Below, piece by piece: positions 26,902-35,849 of a DNA stretch of 64,000 bases. The DNA comes from Allobosea sp. 117 (lineage in GTDB: Bacteria; Pseudomonadota; Alphaproteobacteria; Rhizobiales; Xanthobacteraceae), in the NCBI RefSeq assembly GCF_000702305.1, contig NZ_JNLC01000010.1:558001-622000 (forward strand), written 5' to 3'. The notes below the pieces were generated by a model, which was not told where the DNA came from, ran no database searches, and saw only the letters and a list, made by a program, of their open reading frames with translations. Within the stretch, counting starts at the first letter, position 1. Each line of letters starts with the position of its first letter. Position numbers and translations under genes: made by a program.

Positions 26902-27263
26902 AGGGTTCTTCGATCCGGAATGCGTGAGTTTAGGAACCGCAGATCGGTCCGTCGCGCAAGGGGCAACCACCTAATAACGGAATTATTTCGTCATTTGAAT
27001 ATAAGGACATCAGGAATGTGGTTATTTAGGGTCCCGCGAGCCCCGCCGTCTCCGGTCGGCGGCAGTTATTTCAAAGATCGATAAAATTTTAACGTTTCGG
27101 TTAAGCGGCAGCGAACCAATGCCGGCCGATTCTGATCGGGTCGAATCACGGCTGATCGCATCGCCCGGCCCGTAGATTCGCAGCGTCGTCAAACAACGGG
27201 GAGACGCGCGAACAAGGTTCCGCGAACAAGGCGGCCTTCGCGCGCAGGTCACGAAACGAAAAC
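26902..27263. other. AT-richer intergenic region before cysG
   Basis: 362 bases between the divergent cysG and the hypothetical gene at 27264. A small palindrome, AATAA-CGGAA-TTATT, lies about 70 bases upstream of the cysG start and could be an operator for a sulfur-responsive regulator; this is a guess. TTAA-N8-TTAA at 27089-27104 is one base off the CtrA spacing. No gene was seen. Confidence 0.35.
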
Positions 27264-27674
27264 ATGAGTGTGCTCGATCGACGGGGGGCGTTGATGCTGC
27301 CTGCGCGACTGGTGGAACGCGTCGCCATTGCCTCGCACCGCTTCGCGTGCCGCTGCTTTCCACTGCTTCAGCCATGGGAGAGACTGACTCGCGAGCGGCG
27401 GACCTATCAGCTCGACGTGGCCGCCCACGGCATCTCGGCGCTTACCCCGCTCGACGTGGTGCTGCTTGCCGAGAAACTGCTGCCGGATTTCGCCCTCGTG
27501 CCCCGCGCGCCGGATGCGCGCCTCCTCGCCGAGCTGCAGGAGGCGGCGGTCACCGATGCCGGCACCTCGGCCGACGCCCGCCGGCGCTACCGCGCCCTGA
27601 TCGAGGTCGGCATCAACCGCCTGCACCGGCAGATCGTCCACCGCGGCCGGCACGACGGCGCGCGAAGCGGCTGA
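27264..27674 (+). CDS. Hypothetical protein
   Basis: 136 residues, no signal peptide or membrane span. Mostly helical by eye, with many Arg and Leu (RLVERVAIASHRFACRCFPLLQPWERLTRERRTYQL early; YRALIEVGINRLHRQIVHRGRH at the end). I recognise no family. It converges on the UPF0114 gene with 25 bases between stops. Composition is like its neighbours. The start could instead be the internal ATG at 27294. Confidence 0.45.
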   Translation: MSVLDRRGALMLPARLVERVAIASHRFACRCFPLLQPWERLTRERRTYQLDVAAHGISALTPLDVVLLAEKLLPDFALVPRAPDARLLAELQEAAVTDAGTSADARRRYRALIEVGINRLHRQIVHRGRHDGARSG

Positions 27675-27699
27675 GGCCGGCTTCGCGTGTGCTTCTCGG

Positions 27700-28206
27700 T
27701 CAGTGGTCGCCCTTGTCGGCGATGCGGTCCGACCATGCGAGCACGATGCCGGAGACCACGAACACGACATGGATGACGACCAGCCAGTAGAGCTGCTTCT
27801 CATCCACCCCCTTGTCGAGGTTCATGAAGGCTTTGAGCAGGGCGATCGCCGAGATGGCGATGATCGAGGCCAGCAGCTTCTGCTTGAGGCCGGAGAAATC
27901 GACCTTGGTCATCCATTCCGGCCAGTCCGGGTGGCCGGCGCCGTCGATCTTGGAGACGAAGTTCTCGTAGCCGGAAAAGATGACGATGATCACCAGGCTG
28001 CCGGTGAAGGTGAGGTCGATCAGCGCCAGAATGCCCAGAATGGTGTCGCTTTCGGTGAAGCTCGGCGCATAGGTCACAAAGTGCCAGAGCTCCCTGACGA
28101 ATTTGAACAGGAGCACGCACAGCGCGACGATGAGCCCGACATAGAAGGGCGCCATCAGCCAGCGGCTGACCAGGATCAAGCGCTCGATCACTCGTTCAAC
28201 AATCAT
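27700..28206 (-). CDS. UPF0114 (YqhA/TIGR00645) membrane protein
   Basis: 168-residue integral membrane protein. The N-terminus VERVIERLILVSRWLMAPFYVGLIVAL, the central ALIDLTFTGSLVIIVIFSGYENFVSKID and the late SIIAISAIALLKAFMNLD match the YqhA family closely, as does the length. There are four hydrophobic segments. Function of the family is unknown. The start at 28206 matches family N-termini. Confidence 0.92.
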   Translation of the reverse strand: MIVERVIERLILVSRWLMAPFYVGLIVALCVLLFKFVRELWHFVTYAPSFTESDTILGILALIDLTFTGSLVIIVIFSGYENFVSKIDGAGHPDWPEWMTKVDFSGLKQKLLASIIAISAIALLKAFMNLDKGVDEKQLYWLVVIHVVFVVSGIVLAWSDRIADKGDH

Positions 28207-28269
28207 CGCCGGCCCCGATGTTGCGCTGCAAAGGATAGCGCGATGGGTGCCACGGCGCGTGACGCAGGG

Positions 28270-28370
28270 CAAGCCCCGGCGAGGCGAGCGACGTCGCCTC
28301 GAGGGGTGAGGTGCGGTGCCGCACTCACCCGCTTCCTTGCCTGGCGATCCCCGGGGCGCACCCCGGGGAT
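28270..28370. repeat. Three short hairpins in tandem
   Basis: In the gap between msrA and the UPF0114 gene are AGGCGA...TCGCCT, GTGAGGTGCGG...CCGCACTCAC (one bulge), and the perfect ATCCCCGGGG-CGCA-CCCCGGGGAT (28347-28370). The last lies 29 bases after the msrA stop and may act as its terminator, though no T-run follows. Confidence 0.55.
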
Positions 28371-28399
28371 GAGAGAGGCGAGTGGAGGGTTGAGGAGCC

Positions 28400-29053
28400 T
28401 CAGGCGCTGACGGCGACGCCGACCGGGCAGGAGACGCCGGTGCCGCCGAGCCCGCAATAGCCCTGCGGGTTCTTGGCGAGATACTGCTGGTGGTAGGCTT
28501 CGGCGAAATAGAACTCCGGCGCCTCGACGATCTCGGTGGTGATCGTCGGGAAGCCCTTGGCCTTCAGCGCCGACCCATAGGCCGCCTTGCTCGCCTCGGC
28601 CGCCGCCCGCTGCGACGGGTCGGTCAGGTAGATACCGGAGCGGTACTGCGTGCCGACATCGTTGCCCTGGCGCATGCCCTGCGTCGGATCGTGGCTTTCC
28701 CAGAACAGCTTGAGCAGCTTCTCGTAGGAGACGACCTTCGGGTCGAACACCACCAGCACCGCCTCGGTGTGGCCGGTGCGGCCGGAGCAGACCTCCTCAT
28801 AGGTCGGGTTCGGGGTCGGGCCGTTGATGTAGCCGACGGCGGTCGCCCATACGCCGGGCGCCTGCCAGAACTTGCGCTCGGCACCCCAGAAGCAGCCGAG
28901 CGCGAAGATCGCCGTCTCGAAGCCTTCCGGATAGGGTCCCTTGAGGGCATGGCCGTTGACGAAATGGCGCTCGGCGGTGGGGATCGGGGCGGCGCGGCCG
29001 GGGAGCGCCTCGTCGGCGGTGGGCAGATCGAGAGTCTTCTTGAAGAAGAACAT
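28400..29053 (-). CDS. msrA: Peptide methionine sulfoxide reductase MsrA
   Basis: 217-residue repair enzyme reducing methionine-S-sulfoxide. The catalytic motif is [14 protein letters not shown] (Cys near residue 52). [32 protein letters not shown] and [23 protein letters not shown] are typical of the family. The resolving Cys may be in [13 protein letters not shown] at the C-terminus. The start at 29053 ([11 protein letters not shown]) is typical; the long in-frame extension upstream is not coding. Confidence 0.95.
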   Translation of the reverse strand: MFFFKKTLDLPTADEALPGRAAPIPTAERHFVNGHALKGPYPEGFETAIFALGCFWGAERKFWQAPGVWATAVGYINGPTPNPTYEEVCSGRTGHTEAVLVVFDPKVVSYEKLLKLFWESHDPTQGMRQGNDVGTQYRSGIYLTDPSQRAAAEASKAAYGSALKAKGFPTITTEIVEAPEFYFAEAYHQQYLAKNPQGYCGLGGTGVSCPVGVAVSA

Positions 29054-29154
29054 GGTGCATCCCTTCGCTTTACACGCGCAGATATGGGGATTGCCCGCCC
29101 GATCCGCCAGCGCGCGACGCCGCGCGTTAGCGGCGCGACGGCCGCGAGGCGTGT

Positions 29155-29472
29155 TCAGCGATAGGACGGCTCGCGCCGGCGCCGGGCGCGGCCGAGCAGC
29201 AGCAGCAGGACCCCGGCGATACCCAGCACGGCGAACAGCGGCGCCGCAAGTAACGGCACGCCGAGCCGCTCCCAGACGTCGGCCGAGAGCTTCGTGGTGA
29301 CGAGTTCCTGGAAGCGCGCCAGCGTGCCCGAGCTCACCGCGAACCACGCCTCGCCGAACGGCGTCATGACGATCTCGGACGAGGCGATTGAGCGGGTGCC
29401 GTCGACCACGAAGGCGACGAAGCCGCCAGCGAGCAGCCAAAGGCCGACAAAGCGCAACACGAACCGGATCAT
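29155..29472 (-). CDS. Small membrane protein of unknown function
   Basis: 105 residues with two hydrophobic segments ([16 protein letters not shown] and [16 protein letters not shown]) separated by about 50 mixed residues, and a basic C-terminal tail [11 protein letters not shown]. Similar small membrane proteins occur in rhizobial genomes with no assigned role. The start at 29472 is preferred over the in-frame 29499 because it puts Arg directly before the first helix. Confidence 0.55.
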   Translation of the reverse strand: MIRFVLRFVGLWLLAGGFVAFVVDGTRSIASSEIVMTPFGEAWFAVSSGTLARFQELVTTKLSADVWERLGVPLLAAPLFAVLGIAGVLLLLLGRARRRREPSYR

Positions 29473-29502
29473 GCCTTCCCCATCCCCGTCCTGCCTCACG
29501 GT

Positions 29503-29619
29503 CTAGAGCCGTTTCCGATCGGGTGGAACCACCTGATCGATAAGAAAGTGCCCTCGATTCAAAATACTGGAGCATTCTCCGACCGCGAACGTCGGTCAAC
29601 TTTCGCGAAAAAATGCTCC
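29503..29619 (-). repeat. Bipartite palindromic repeat, copy 2 (reverse orientation)
   Basis: Read on the minus strand it shows the same order as copies 1 and 3: a GCGAAAGTTGAC hairpin segment, AGGGCACTTTCTTATC, then GATCAGGTGG-TTC-CACCCGATC and GGAAACGGCTCTAG. Hairpin A is more diverged than in the other copies. It lies upstream of the ccoN FixK box, opposite in orientation to copy 3 after ccoP. Confidence 0.85.
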
Positions 29620-29811
29620 ACGCGGGAGCGGCGGAGGGCGCAAGCGGGCCAGCCCGGCCGCGACGATTCGGAACTGGCGGCGGTGCGCTGCGCCGCCCCC
29701 TTCAGGACCCGTCACCGCGTGCCGGAACGCCGCCCCGCCGCCCGCGATGCCGCGGCGCGGATCGCGCGGCCACACGCCGCACCGCTCGCGGCTCCGTGAA
29801 GACGCGTAGGC

Positions 29812-29825
29812 TTGACGTGGATCAA
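29812..29825 (+). promoter_or_regulatory. FixK/FNR box (anaerobox) of ccoN
   Basis: TTGACGTGGATCAA, that is TTGAC-N4-ATCAA, differs by one base from the perfect TTGAT-N4-ATCAA site. It lies 103 bases before the ccoN start, a usual position for a FixK- or FNR-activated promoter. Low-oxygen induction of the cbb3 oxidase is expected. Confidence 0.85.
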
Positions 29826-29927
29826 GGCCCCGACCCGCCGCTGACCAGATGGTCCGCTCGAAACTGGAGCGATTTCAGATTACGGCCCGTGGCGTCTCGC
29901 GCGGGGCCGGGTCGGCGGGAGGACACC

Positions 29928-31610
29928 ATGGCGCAACCGGGCAGCGGCACCGTCACATCGGGCGGCGCATCGAAGAAACTGAGCTTCGGGGAAGGCGGCA
30001 TGGCCGGCGTCATGGCGCTGCTGACCATTCTGTCCATCACCGTGGCCGCCAAGGCGTTCACGGCGGAATACGCCTTCCATGCCTATCTCTTCGCGCTGGG
30101 AGCCATCGTCACCCTGTTCGCGGTGATCAACAACTATGTCGACCGCCCGGCCACGCTGCCGCCGCTCGAGATCGACGGCAAGCCGAACTACAATTTCGCG
30201 CCGGTGAAGTTCGCGACCATCGCGGCGCTGTTCTGGGGCATCGCCGGCTTCCTGGTCGGCGTCGTCATCGCCTTCCAGCTCGCCTTCCCGATGCTGAACT
30301 TCGACCTGCCCTGGATCGCCTTCGGCCGGCTGCGGCCGCTGCACACCTCGGCGGTGATCTTCGCCTTCGGCGGCAACGTGCTGCTCGCCACCTCCTTCTA
30401 CGTCGTGCAGCGCACCTGCCGTGCCCGCCTCGCCGGCTATCTGGCGCCGTGGTTCGTCGTGCTCGGCTACAACTTCTTCATCGTCATCGCCGGCACCGGC
30501 TATCTGCTCGGCATCACCCAGTCCAAGGAATATGCCGAGCCCGAGTGGTACGCCGACCTGTGGCTCACCGTGGTGTGGGTGACCTATTTCCTGGTCTTCC
30601 TCGCCACCATCTGGCGCCGCAAGGAGCCGCACATCTACGTGGCGAACTGGTTCTATCTCGCCTTCATCGTCACCATCGCCGTGCTGCACCTCGGCAACAA
30701 CGCGACCATCCCGGTCTCGCTGTTCTCGCCCAAGTCCTACATCGTCTGGTCGGGCGTGCAGGATGCCATGGTGCAGTGGTGGTACGGCCATAACGCGGTT
30801 GGCTTCTTCCTGACCGCCGGCTTCCTCGCCATCATGTACTACTTCATCCCGAAGCGGGTGAACCGGCCGGTCTATTCCTACCGGCTCTCGATCATCCACT
30901 TCTGGGCGCTGATCTTCCTCTACATCTGGGCCGGCCCGCATCACCTGCACTATACGGCGCTGCCGGACTGGGCACAGACGCTCGGCATGACCTTCTCGAT
31001 CATGCTGTGGATGCCCTCCTGGGGCGGCATGATCAACGGCCTGATGACGCTCTCCGGCGCCTGGGACAAGCTGCGCACCGATCCGGTCGTCCGCATGATG
31101 GTGGTGTCGGTCGCCTTCTATGGCATGTCGACCTTCGAAGGGCCGATGATGTCGGTCAAGGCGGTGAACTCGCTCAGCCACTACACCGACTGGACCATCG
31201 GCCACGTGCATTCCGGCGCGCTCGGCTGGGTCGCCTACATCTCCTTCGGCGCCATCTACTGCCTGGTGCCGTGGCTGTGGAACAAGCGCGAGGTCTATTC
31301 GCTCAAGCTCGTCAACTGGCACTTCTGGATCTCGACGCTCGGCATCGTCTTCTACATCTCGTCGATGTGGGTCGCCGGCATCCTGCAGGGCCTGATGTGG
31401 CGCGCCTACACCTCGCTCGGCTTCCTCGAATATTCCTTCATCGAGACGGTCGAGGCGATGCACCCCTTCTACGTCATCCGCGCGATCGGCGGGGTGCTGT
31501 TCCTGGCGGGGGCCCTGCTCATGGCCTTCAACATCTGGATGACCATCCGCGAACCCGAGGCGGAGGAGGCCGGCGACCGCCTGGCCCCCGCCATGGCCCC
31601 GGCCCAGTGA
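29928..31610 (+). CDS. ccoN: cbb3-type cytochrome c oxidase subunit I
   Basis: 560-residue catalytic subunit with low-spin heme b and the heme b3-CuB centre. At least twelve hydrophobic segments. Seen: ALWR-type heme-copper landmarks such as [43 protein letters not shown] (CuB region), [23 protein letters not shown] and [14 protein letters not shown] (heme ligands). The ATG at 29928 follows GGGAGGAC. It is first of ccoNOQP and is transcribed from the FixK-box promoter; high-affinity respiration at low oxygen. Confidence 0.96.
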   Translation: MAQPGSGTVTSGGASKKLSFGEGGMAGVMALLTILSITVAAKAFTAEYAFHAYLFALGAIVTLFAVINNYVDRPATLPPLEIDGKPNYNFAPVKFATIAALFWGIAGFLVGVVIAFQLAFPMLNFDLPWIAFGRLRPLHTSAVIFAFGGNVLLATSFYVVQRTCRARLAGYLAPWFVVLGYNFFIVIAGTGYLLGITQSKEYAEPEWYADLWLTVVWVTYFLVFLATIWRRKEPHIYVANWFYLAFIVTIAVLHLGNNATIPVSLFSPKSYIVWSGVQDAMVQWWYGHNAVGFFLTAGFLAIMYYFIPKRVNRPVYSYRLSIIHFWALIFLYIWAGPHHLHYTALPDWAQTLGMTFSIMLWMPSWGGMINGLMTLSGAWDKLRTDPVVRMMVVSVAFYGMSTFEGPMMSVKAVNSLSHYTDWTIGHVHSGALGWVAYISFGAIYCLVPWLWNKREVYSLKLVNWHFWISTLGIVFYISSMWVAGILQGLMWRAYTSLGFLEYSFIETVEAMHPFYVIRAIGGVLFLAGALLMAFNIWMTIREPEAEEAGDRLAPAMAPAQ

Positions 31611-31622
31611 GGACGCCCGATC

Positions 31623-32393
31623 ATGGCTAGCGTTTCGACCGGCAGCGTCGCTGCAAAGAAGTCCCTCTGGTCCCGCCACGCCTTCTTCGAGAAGAACTCG
31701 ATCTGGCTGGTGTTCGGAATCCTGATCGTCATCGCCATCGGCGGCCTCGTCGAGATCGTGCCGCTCTTCTACCTGAAGAGCACGATCGAGAAGGTCTCGG
31801 GCGTGCGGCCCTGGTCGCCGCTCGAGCTCGCCGGACGCAACATCTATGTGCGCGAGGGCTGCTACAACTGCCACTCGCAGATGATCCGCCCGCTGCGCGA
31901 CGAGGTGGAGCGCTACGGCCACTACTCGCTCGCCGCCGAGAGCATGTATGACCGCCCGTTCCAGTGGGGCTCCAAGCGCACCGGGCCGGACCTCGCCCGC
32001 GTCGGCGGCAAGTATTCCGACGAGTGGCAGCGCCAGCACCTCGCCGATCCGCGCTCGGTGGTGCCGGGCTCGATCATGCCGGGCTACCCGTTCCTGGCGC
32101 AGACGCCGCTCGACGCCCAGCACATCGCCGACGACATGAAGGTCAACGCCACGCTCGGCGTACCCTATTCGGAGGCGATGATCGGCGATGCGAGCGCCGA
32201 CCTGCACACCCAGGCGACCACCGACGCCGACGGCTCCAAGGCCTTCCTCGAGCGCTATCCCGGCGCCCAGATCCGCGACTTCGACGGCAATCCGGCGGTG
32301 ATCAGCGAGGCCGACGCGCTCATCGCCTATCTGCAGGCGCTCGGCACCATGGTCGACTTCAAGCTCTACGACGACAAGGCGAACATCAGGTGA
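31623..32393 (+). CDS. ccoO: cbb3 oxidase subunit II, monoheme cytochrome c
   Basis: 256 residues. An N-terminal membrane anchor ([25 protein letters not shown]) is followed by the heme c site CYNCHSQ (Cys80-His84) and [16 protein letters not shown]; a Met ligand is likely in [10 protein letters not shown]. It lies 12 bases after ccoN. It carries electrons from CcoP to CcoN on the periplasmic side. Confidence 0.96.
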   Translation: MASVSTGSVAAKKSLWSRHAFFEKNSIWLVFGILIVIAIGGLVEIVPLFYLKSTIEKVSGVRPWSPLELAGRNIYVREGCYNCHSQMIRPLRDEVERYGHYSLAAESMYDRPFQWGSKRTGPDLARVGGKYSDEWQRQHLADPRSVVPGSIMPGYPFLAQTPLDAQHIADDMKVNATLGVPYSEAMIGDASADLHTQATTDADGSKAFLERYPGAQIRDFDGNPAVISEADALIAYLQALGTMVDFKLYDDKANIR

Positions 32394-32403
32394 GGAGGGG
32401 ACG

Positions 32404-32559
32404 ATGAACGAGACCTATCGCGCCTTCGCGGAGTTCGCCCAGACCTGGGGCCTGCTCTACTTCGTCGGCATCTTCCTGTGCGTGCTCGTCTATGCGCTGT
32501 CGCCGAAGCGCAAGCGTGAATTCGACGAAGCCGCCCGCCTGCCTCTGAGCGAGGACTGA
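32404..32559 (+). CDS. ccoQ: cbb3 oxidase subunit CcoQ
   Basis: 51-residue single-span membrane protein (YRAFAEFAQTWGLLYFVGIF; FLCVLVYALSPKRKREFDEA). Size, the hydrophobic helix followed by a basic SPKRKREFDEAA motif, and the position between ccoO and ccoP identify it. It stabilises the oxidase complex. Confidence 0.93.
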   Translation: MNETYRAFAEFAQTWGLLYFVGIFLCVLVYALSPKRKREFDEAARLPLSED

Positions 32560-32562
32560 ACC

Positions 32563-33444
32563 ATGGCCGACACGACGCATCACACCGAGGTCGACGCCGT
32601 CAGCGGCGTCCCCACCACCGGCCATGAATGGGACGGCATCCGCGAGCTGAACAACCCGCTGCCGCGCTGGTGGCTATGGACCTTCTACGCCACCATCATC
32701 TGGTCGGTGGCCTATTGGGTCCTGTTCCCGGCCTGGCCGCTGGTGACCAGCTACACCTACGGCGTGCTCGGCTGGAAGTCGCGCGACGCGGTGCAGGTCG
32801 AGCTCGCCGCCCTGCGCGAGCAGCGCGCCGCCTTCGCCGGCAAGCTCGCGAGCGCCTCGCTTGCCGAGATCGAGCAGAACCCGGAGCTGCTGGCCTTCGC
32901 CCGCGCCCAGGGCCGCGCCGCCTTCGGCGACAATTGCGCGCCCTGCCACGGAGCCGGCGGCGGCGGCGCCAAGGGCTATCCGAACCTCAATGACGACGAC
33001 TGGCTGTGGGGCGGCACGCTCGACCAGATCCACAACACGGTTCTGCATGGCGCCCGCTCGGCGGATGCCAAGGCGCATGTCGGCGACATGCCGGCCTTCG
33101 GACGTGACGGCATGCTGCAGCGGCCCGAGATCGTGGCGGCGGCGGATTATGTGCGCTCGCTCGCCGGCCTGCCGGCAACGCCCGACGCGCAGATCGAGAA
33201 GGGCAAGGAAGTGTTTGCCGCCAACTGCGCCGCCTGCCACGGCGAGGACGGCAAGGGCAACCAGGAGCTCGGCGCCCCCAACCTGACCGATGGCATCTGG
33301 CTCTACGGTCCCGACCGCGAGACCATCATCCAGGGCATCGTCAACGGCCGCGGCGCCGTCATGCCGGCTTGGGCGGGCCGTCTCGACGAAGGCACCGTCA
33401 AGGCGCTGACGGTCTATGTGCACACGCTCGGCGGCGGCCAGTAG
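32563..33444 (+). CDS. ccoP: cbb3 oxidase subunit III, diheme cytochrome c
   Basis: 293 residues. The N-terminus HEWDGIRELNNPLPRWWLWTFYATIIWSVAYWVLFPAWP is the typical membrane anchor. Two heme c sites: CAPCH (125-129) and CAACH (222-226). It begins four bases after the ccoQ stop. It accepts electrons from bc1 or soluble cytochrome c. Confidence 0.96.
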   Translation: MADTTHHTEVDAVSGVPTTGHEWDGIRELNNPLPRWWLWTFYATIIWSVAYWVLFPAWPLVTSYTYGVLGWKSRDAVQVELAALREQRAAFAGKLASASLAEIEQNPELLAFARAQGRAAFGDNCAPCHGAGGGGAKGYPNLNDDDWLWGGTLDQIHNTVLHGARSADAKAHVGDMPAFGRDGMLQRPEIVAAADYVRSLAGLPATPDAQIEKGKEVFAANCAACHGEDGKGNQELGAPNLTDGIWLYGPDRETIIQGIVNGRGAVMPAWAGRLDEGTVKALTVYVHTLGGGQ

Positions 33445-33846
33445 GCCGCTGCCGACCTCTCCGTGCTGGGGGCGGAGAGGCGCCTGCGCCGGTTTCGTTC
33501 CCGGAGACGGGTGGGATCGCGCGGGCGGGTGAGGCGCGCGGCGCTGCGGGGCGCCGCGTGCCTTCGCCTAAGAGCATGTACTCATCGGCGAAAGTGACCA
33601 CTTTCGCGATGAGAACATGCTCTAAGCTATTGAATGAGAGCACTTTCTTCTCGATCAGGTGATTCCACCTGATCGGAAAGGGCTCTGGCCGGGTCCCCGT
33701 CGGGGAGCCGGAAGGTGGCCTGTGCCCCGCTGCCGCATAAGCATTTTTCCGCCCGGCATGGACCGGATGAACGCGCGCATATTGCGGGGGTAGGAGTAAC
33801 GAACGGGGCGCCGGCTGCTTGCATCGCCCCGCGAGGGAAAGTTCCG
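33445..33846 (+). other. Intergenic region between ccoP and ccoG
   Basis: 402 bases without a gene. It contains the third copy of the bipartite palindromic repeat (33571-33686), whose hairpins could reduce read-through from ccoP. No TTGAT-N4-ATCAA box was found before ccoG, so whether ccoGHIS has its own promoter is not settled from sequence. Confidence 0.6.
33571..33686 (+). repeat. Bipartite palindromic repeat, copy 3
   Basis: Hairpin A: GGCGAAAGTG-ACC-ACTTTCGC followed by GATGAGAACATGC, which pairs with the GCATGT upstream. Hairpin B: GATCAGGTG-GATTC-type centre-CACCTGATC, then GGAAAGGGCTCT. The spacer GAGCACTTTCTTCTC is shared with copy 1. It is intergenic, after ccoP. Confidence 0.9.
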
Positions 33847-35310
33847 ATGGACACCGCCGCCCGCCCGAGCCAGGTCGTCGAGGAGATCGCCGACGACACG
33901 CCGCTCTATGAAGCTCGCCGGAAGATCTATCCGATCGCCGTACACGGCACCTTCCGCCGCATCAAATGGGCGCTGCTGATCGTCACGCTGGGCATCTACT
34001 ACCTGCTGCCCTTCGTGCGCTGGGACCGCGGCCCGAACGCCCCCTCGCAGGCGGTGCTGATCGATTTCCCCAATCGGCGCTTCTATTTCTTCTTCATCGA
34101 GATCTGGCCGCAGGAGATCTACTATCTCACCGGCCTGCTCATCCTCGCCGCGCTCGTCCTGTTCCTGATGAACGCGGTGGCCGGGCGCATCTGGTGCGGC
34201 TATCTCTGCCCGCAGACGGTGTGGACCGATCTGTTCCAGGCGATCGAGCGCATGGTCGAGGGCGACCCGCGCGAGCGCCGCGAGAAGCTCAAGCACGCCT
34301 CGAAGCTCCAGCGTGCCTTCGAATCGGCGGCCAAGCACGTGCTGTGGCTGATGGTGGCGTGGTGGACCGGCGGCGCCTGGGTGCTCTATTTCGCTGACGC
34401 GCCCACTCTCACCATGCAACTGCTGAAGGGCGAGGCGCCGCTGGTCGCCTATGCCTGGATCGGCATCCTCACCTTCACCACCTATGTACTCGCCGGCCAC
34501 ATGCGTGAGCAGGTCTGCACCTATATGTGCCCCTGGCCGCGCATCCAGGCGGCGCTGACCGACGAATACGCGCTCAACGTCACCTATCGCTACGACCGCG
34601 GCGAGCCGCGCGGCTCCTTCAAGAAGACCGAGGCGCTGAAGCTGCAGGGCCTGCCGGCCGGCGACTGCGTCGATTGCCATCAATGCGTCGCCGCCTGCCC
34701 GACCGGGGTCGACATCCGTGAGGGCCTGCAGCTTGGCTGTATCCAGTGCGGCCTGTGCATCGACGCCTGCGACACGGTAATGAAGAAGATCGGCCGGCCG
34801 GCCGCGCTCATCGCCTACGATACCGACATGAACGTGCGCGCCCGCATGGAGGGCAAGCCGGAGACGCGTCGCGTGCTGCGCCCGCGTACCATTCTCTATG
34901 CCGCGCTCATCGCCCTCGTCGGCGGCATCATGGTGGCCGCGCTGGTCGGCCGCGGCTCGGAGACGGTGTCGGTGATCCACGACCGCAACCCGCTCTTCGT
35001 CCGCCTGTCGGACGGCTCGATCCGTAACGCCTACACCGTGCGCATCGTGAACAAGCAGCTCGTGCCGCGCCGCTTCGCGATCACCGTCGAGGGCGTGCCG
35101 GATGCCGTCGTCGAGGTGGTTGGCGAGCCGCAGGCGGCCGGTAGCGCGCCGGTGATCCCGGTCGGGCCGGACCAGACCTACGAGGCGCGCGTGCTGGTCT
35201 CCACCCACGCCAAGCTGCCGCCGAGTGCCTCGCTCGGCGTGACCTTCCACATTGCCGATATCGAGGGTGGCGAGACCGCCACCGCGCCGGATCACTTCAA
35301 GGGACCGTAG
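33847..35310 (+). CDS. ccoG: cbb3 oxidase assembly ferredoxin-like protein CcoG (FixG)
   Basis: 487-residue membrane iron-sulfur protein that reduces copper for delivery to CcoN. Several transmembrane segments, GRIWCGYLCPQTVW and CTYMCPWPRIQ motifs, and two ferredoxin clusters CVDCHQCVAACPTG and CIQCGLCIDACD. A C-terminal periplasmic Ig-like domain (YTVRIVNKQLVPRRFAI) closes the protein. The ATG at 33847 follows GGGAAAG. It heads ccoG-H-I-S with 13 bases to the next gene. Confidence 0.95.
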   Translation: MDTAARPSQVVEEIADDTPLYEARRKIYPIAVHGTFRRIKWALLIVTLGIYYLLPFVRWDRGPNAPSQAVLIDFPNRRFYFFFIEIWPQEIYYLTGLLILAALVLFLMNAVAGRIWCGYLCPQTVWTDLFQAIERMVEGDPRERREKLKHASKLQRAFESAAKHVLWLMVAWWTGGAWVLYFADAPTLTMQLLKGEAPLVAYAWIGILTFTTYVLAGHMREQVCTYMCPWPRIQAALTDEYALNVTYRYDRGEPRGSFKKTEALKLQGLPAGDCVDCHQCVAACPTGVDIREGLQLGCIQCGLCIDACDTVMKKIGRPAALIAYDTDMNVRARMEGKPETRRVLRPRTILYAALIALVGGIMVAALVGRGSETVSVIHDRNPLFVRLSDGSIRNAYTVRIVNKQLVPRRFAITVEGVPDAVVEVVGEPQAAGSAPVIPVGPDQTYEARVLVSTHAKLPPSASLGVTFHIADIEGGETATAPDHFKGP

Positions 35311-35323
35311 GGAGGCGAGGGAG

Positions 35324-35842
35324 ATGGACAGGACGCGTTCCGCCTATGCCGGCACGACCGTCGACGCGATCCCGCCGGGTGGCCGGCCGATCACCGGCCG
35401 CACCGTGCTGGTCTGGTTCGTCGGCTTCTTCGCCGTCGTCTTCGCCGCCAATTTCTTCCTGGTGCGGGCCGCCATCACCAGCTTCGGCGGTGTCGAGACG
35501 GAAAGCGCCTATCAGGCCGGCGTCGCCTTCAAGGGCGACGAGGCGGCCGCCGCCCGTCAGGCGAGCCTCAACTGGAACGTCACCGCCCACGTCACCCGCG
35601 ACGTGCTGGAGGTCCGCGCGCTCGACGCCGACGGCGAGCCGCTAGCCGGGCTCGATCTCGTGGCCCGGCTGCACCACCCGACCGACCGCCGCTTCGACGT
35701 TGAGATCGAGACGCGCCGCACCGGTCCCGGCGAATGGCGCGGCGTGCCCTGGGCCGGCGCCGGGCAGTGGGAGCTGGTGATCGACCTGTCGCGCGACGGC
35801 GAGCGGCAGTTCCGCTCAATGAACCGCGTCGTCCTGAAGTGA
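35324..35842 (+). CDS. ccoH: FixH/CcoH family protein
   Basis: 172 residues. One N-terminal transmembrane helix (VLVWFVGFFAVVFAANFFLVRAAI) followed by SFGGVETESAYQAG, the conserved FixH block, and a periplasmic domain. It is needed for cbb3 oxidase assembly and probably interacts with CcoI and the oxidase. The ATG at 35324 has GGGAGGCGAGGGAG before it, a strong ribosome site. Confidence 0.92.
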   Translation: MDRTRSAYAGTTVDAIPPGGRPITGRTVLVWFVGFFAVVFAANFFLVRAAITSFGGVETESAYQAGVAFKGDEAAAARQASLNWNVTAHVTRDVLEVRALDADGEPLAGLDLVARLHHPTDRRFDVEIETRRTGPGEWRGVPWAGAGQWELVIDLSRDGERQFRSMNRVVLK

Positions 35843-35849
35843 GGCGGCG

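Larger units (their letters stand above)
29473..29927 (+). promoter_or_regulatory. Upstream region of ccoNOQP
   Basis: 455 bases with no gene supported. From left to right it contains a bipartite palindromic repeat (29503-29619), a GC-rich stretch with no recognised content, and the FixK/FNR box at 29812-29825. The reading frame that is open across this region is an extension of ccoN and has no matching domain. Confidence 0.7.

Noticed and set aside
27089-27104. TTAA-N8-TTAA as a full CtrA site
   Set aside because: The known full site has a 7-base spacer; this is one base too long and the gene beyond has no cell-cycle link.
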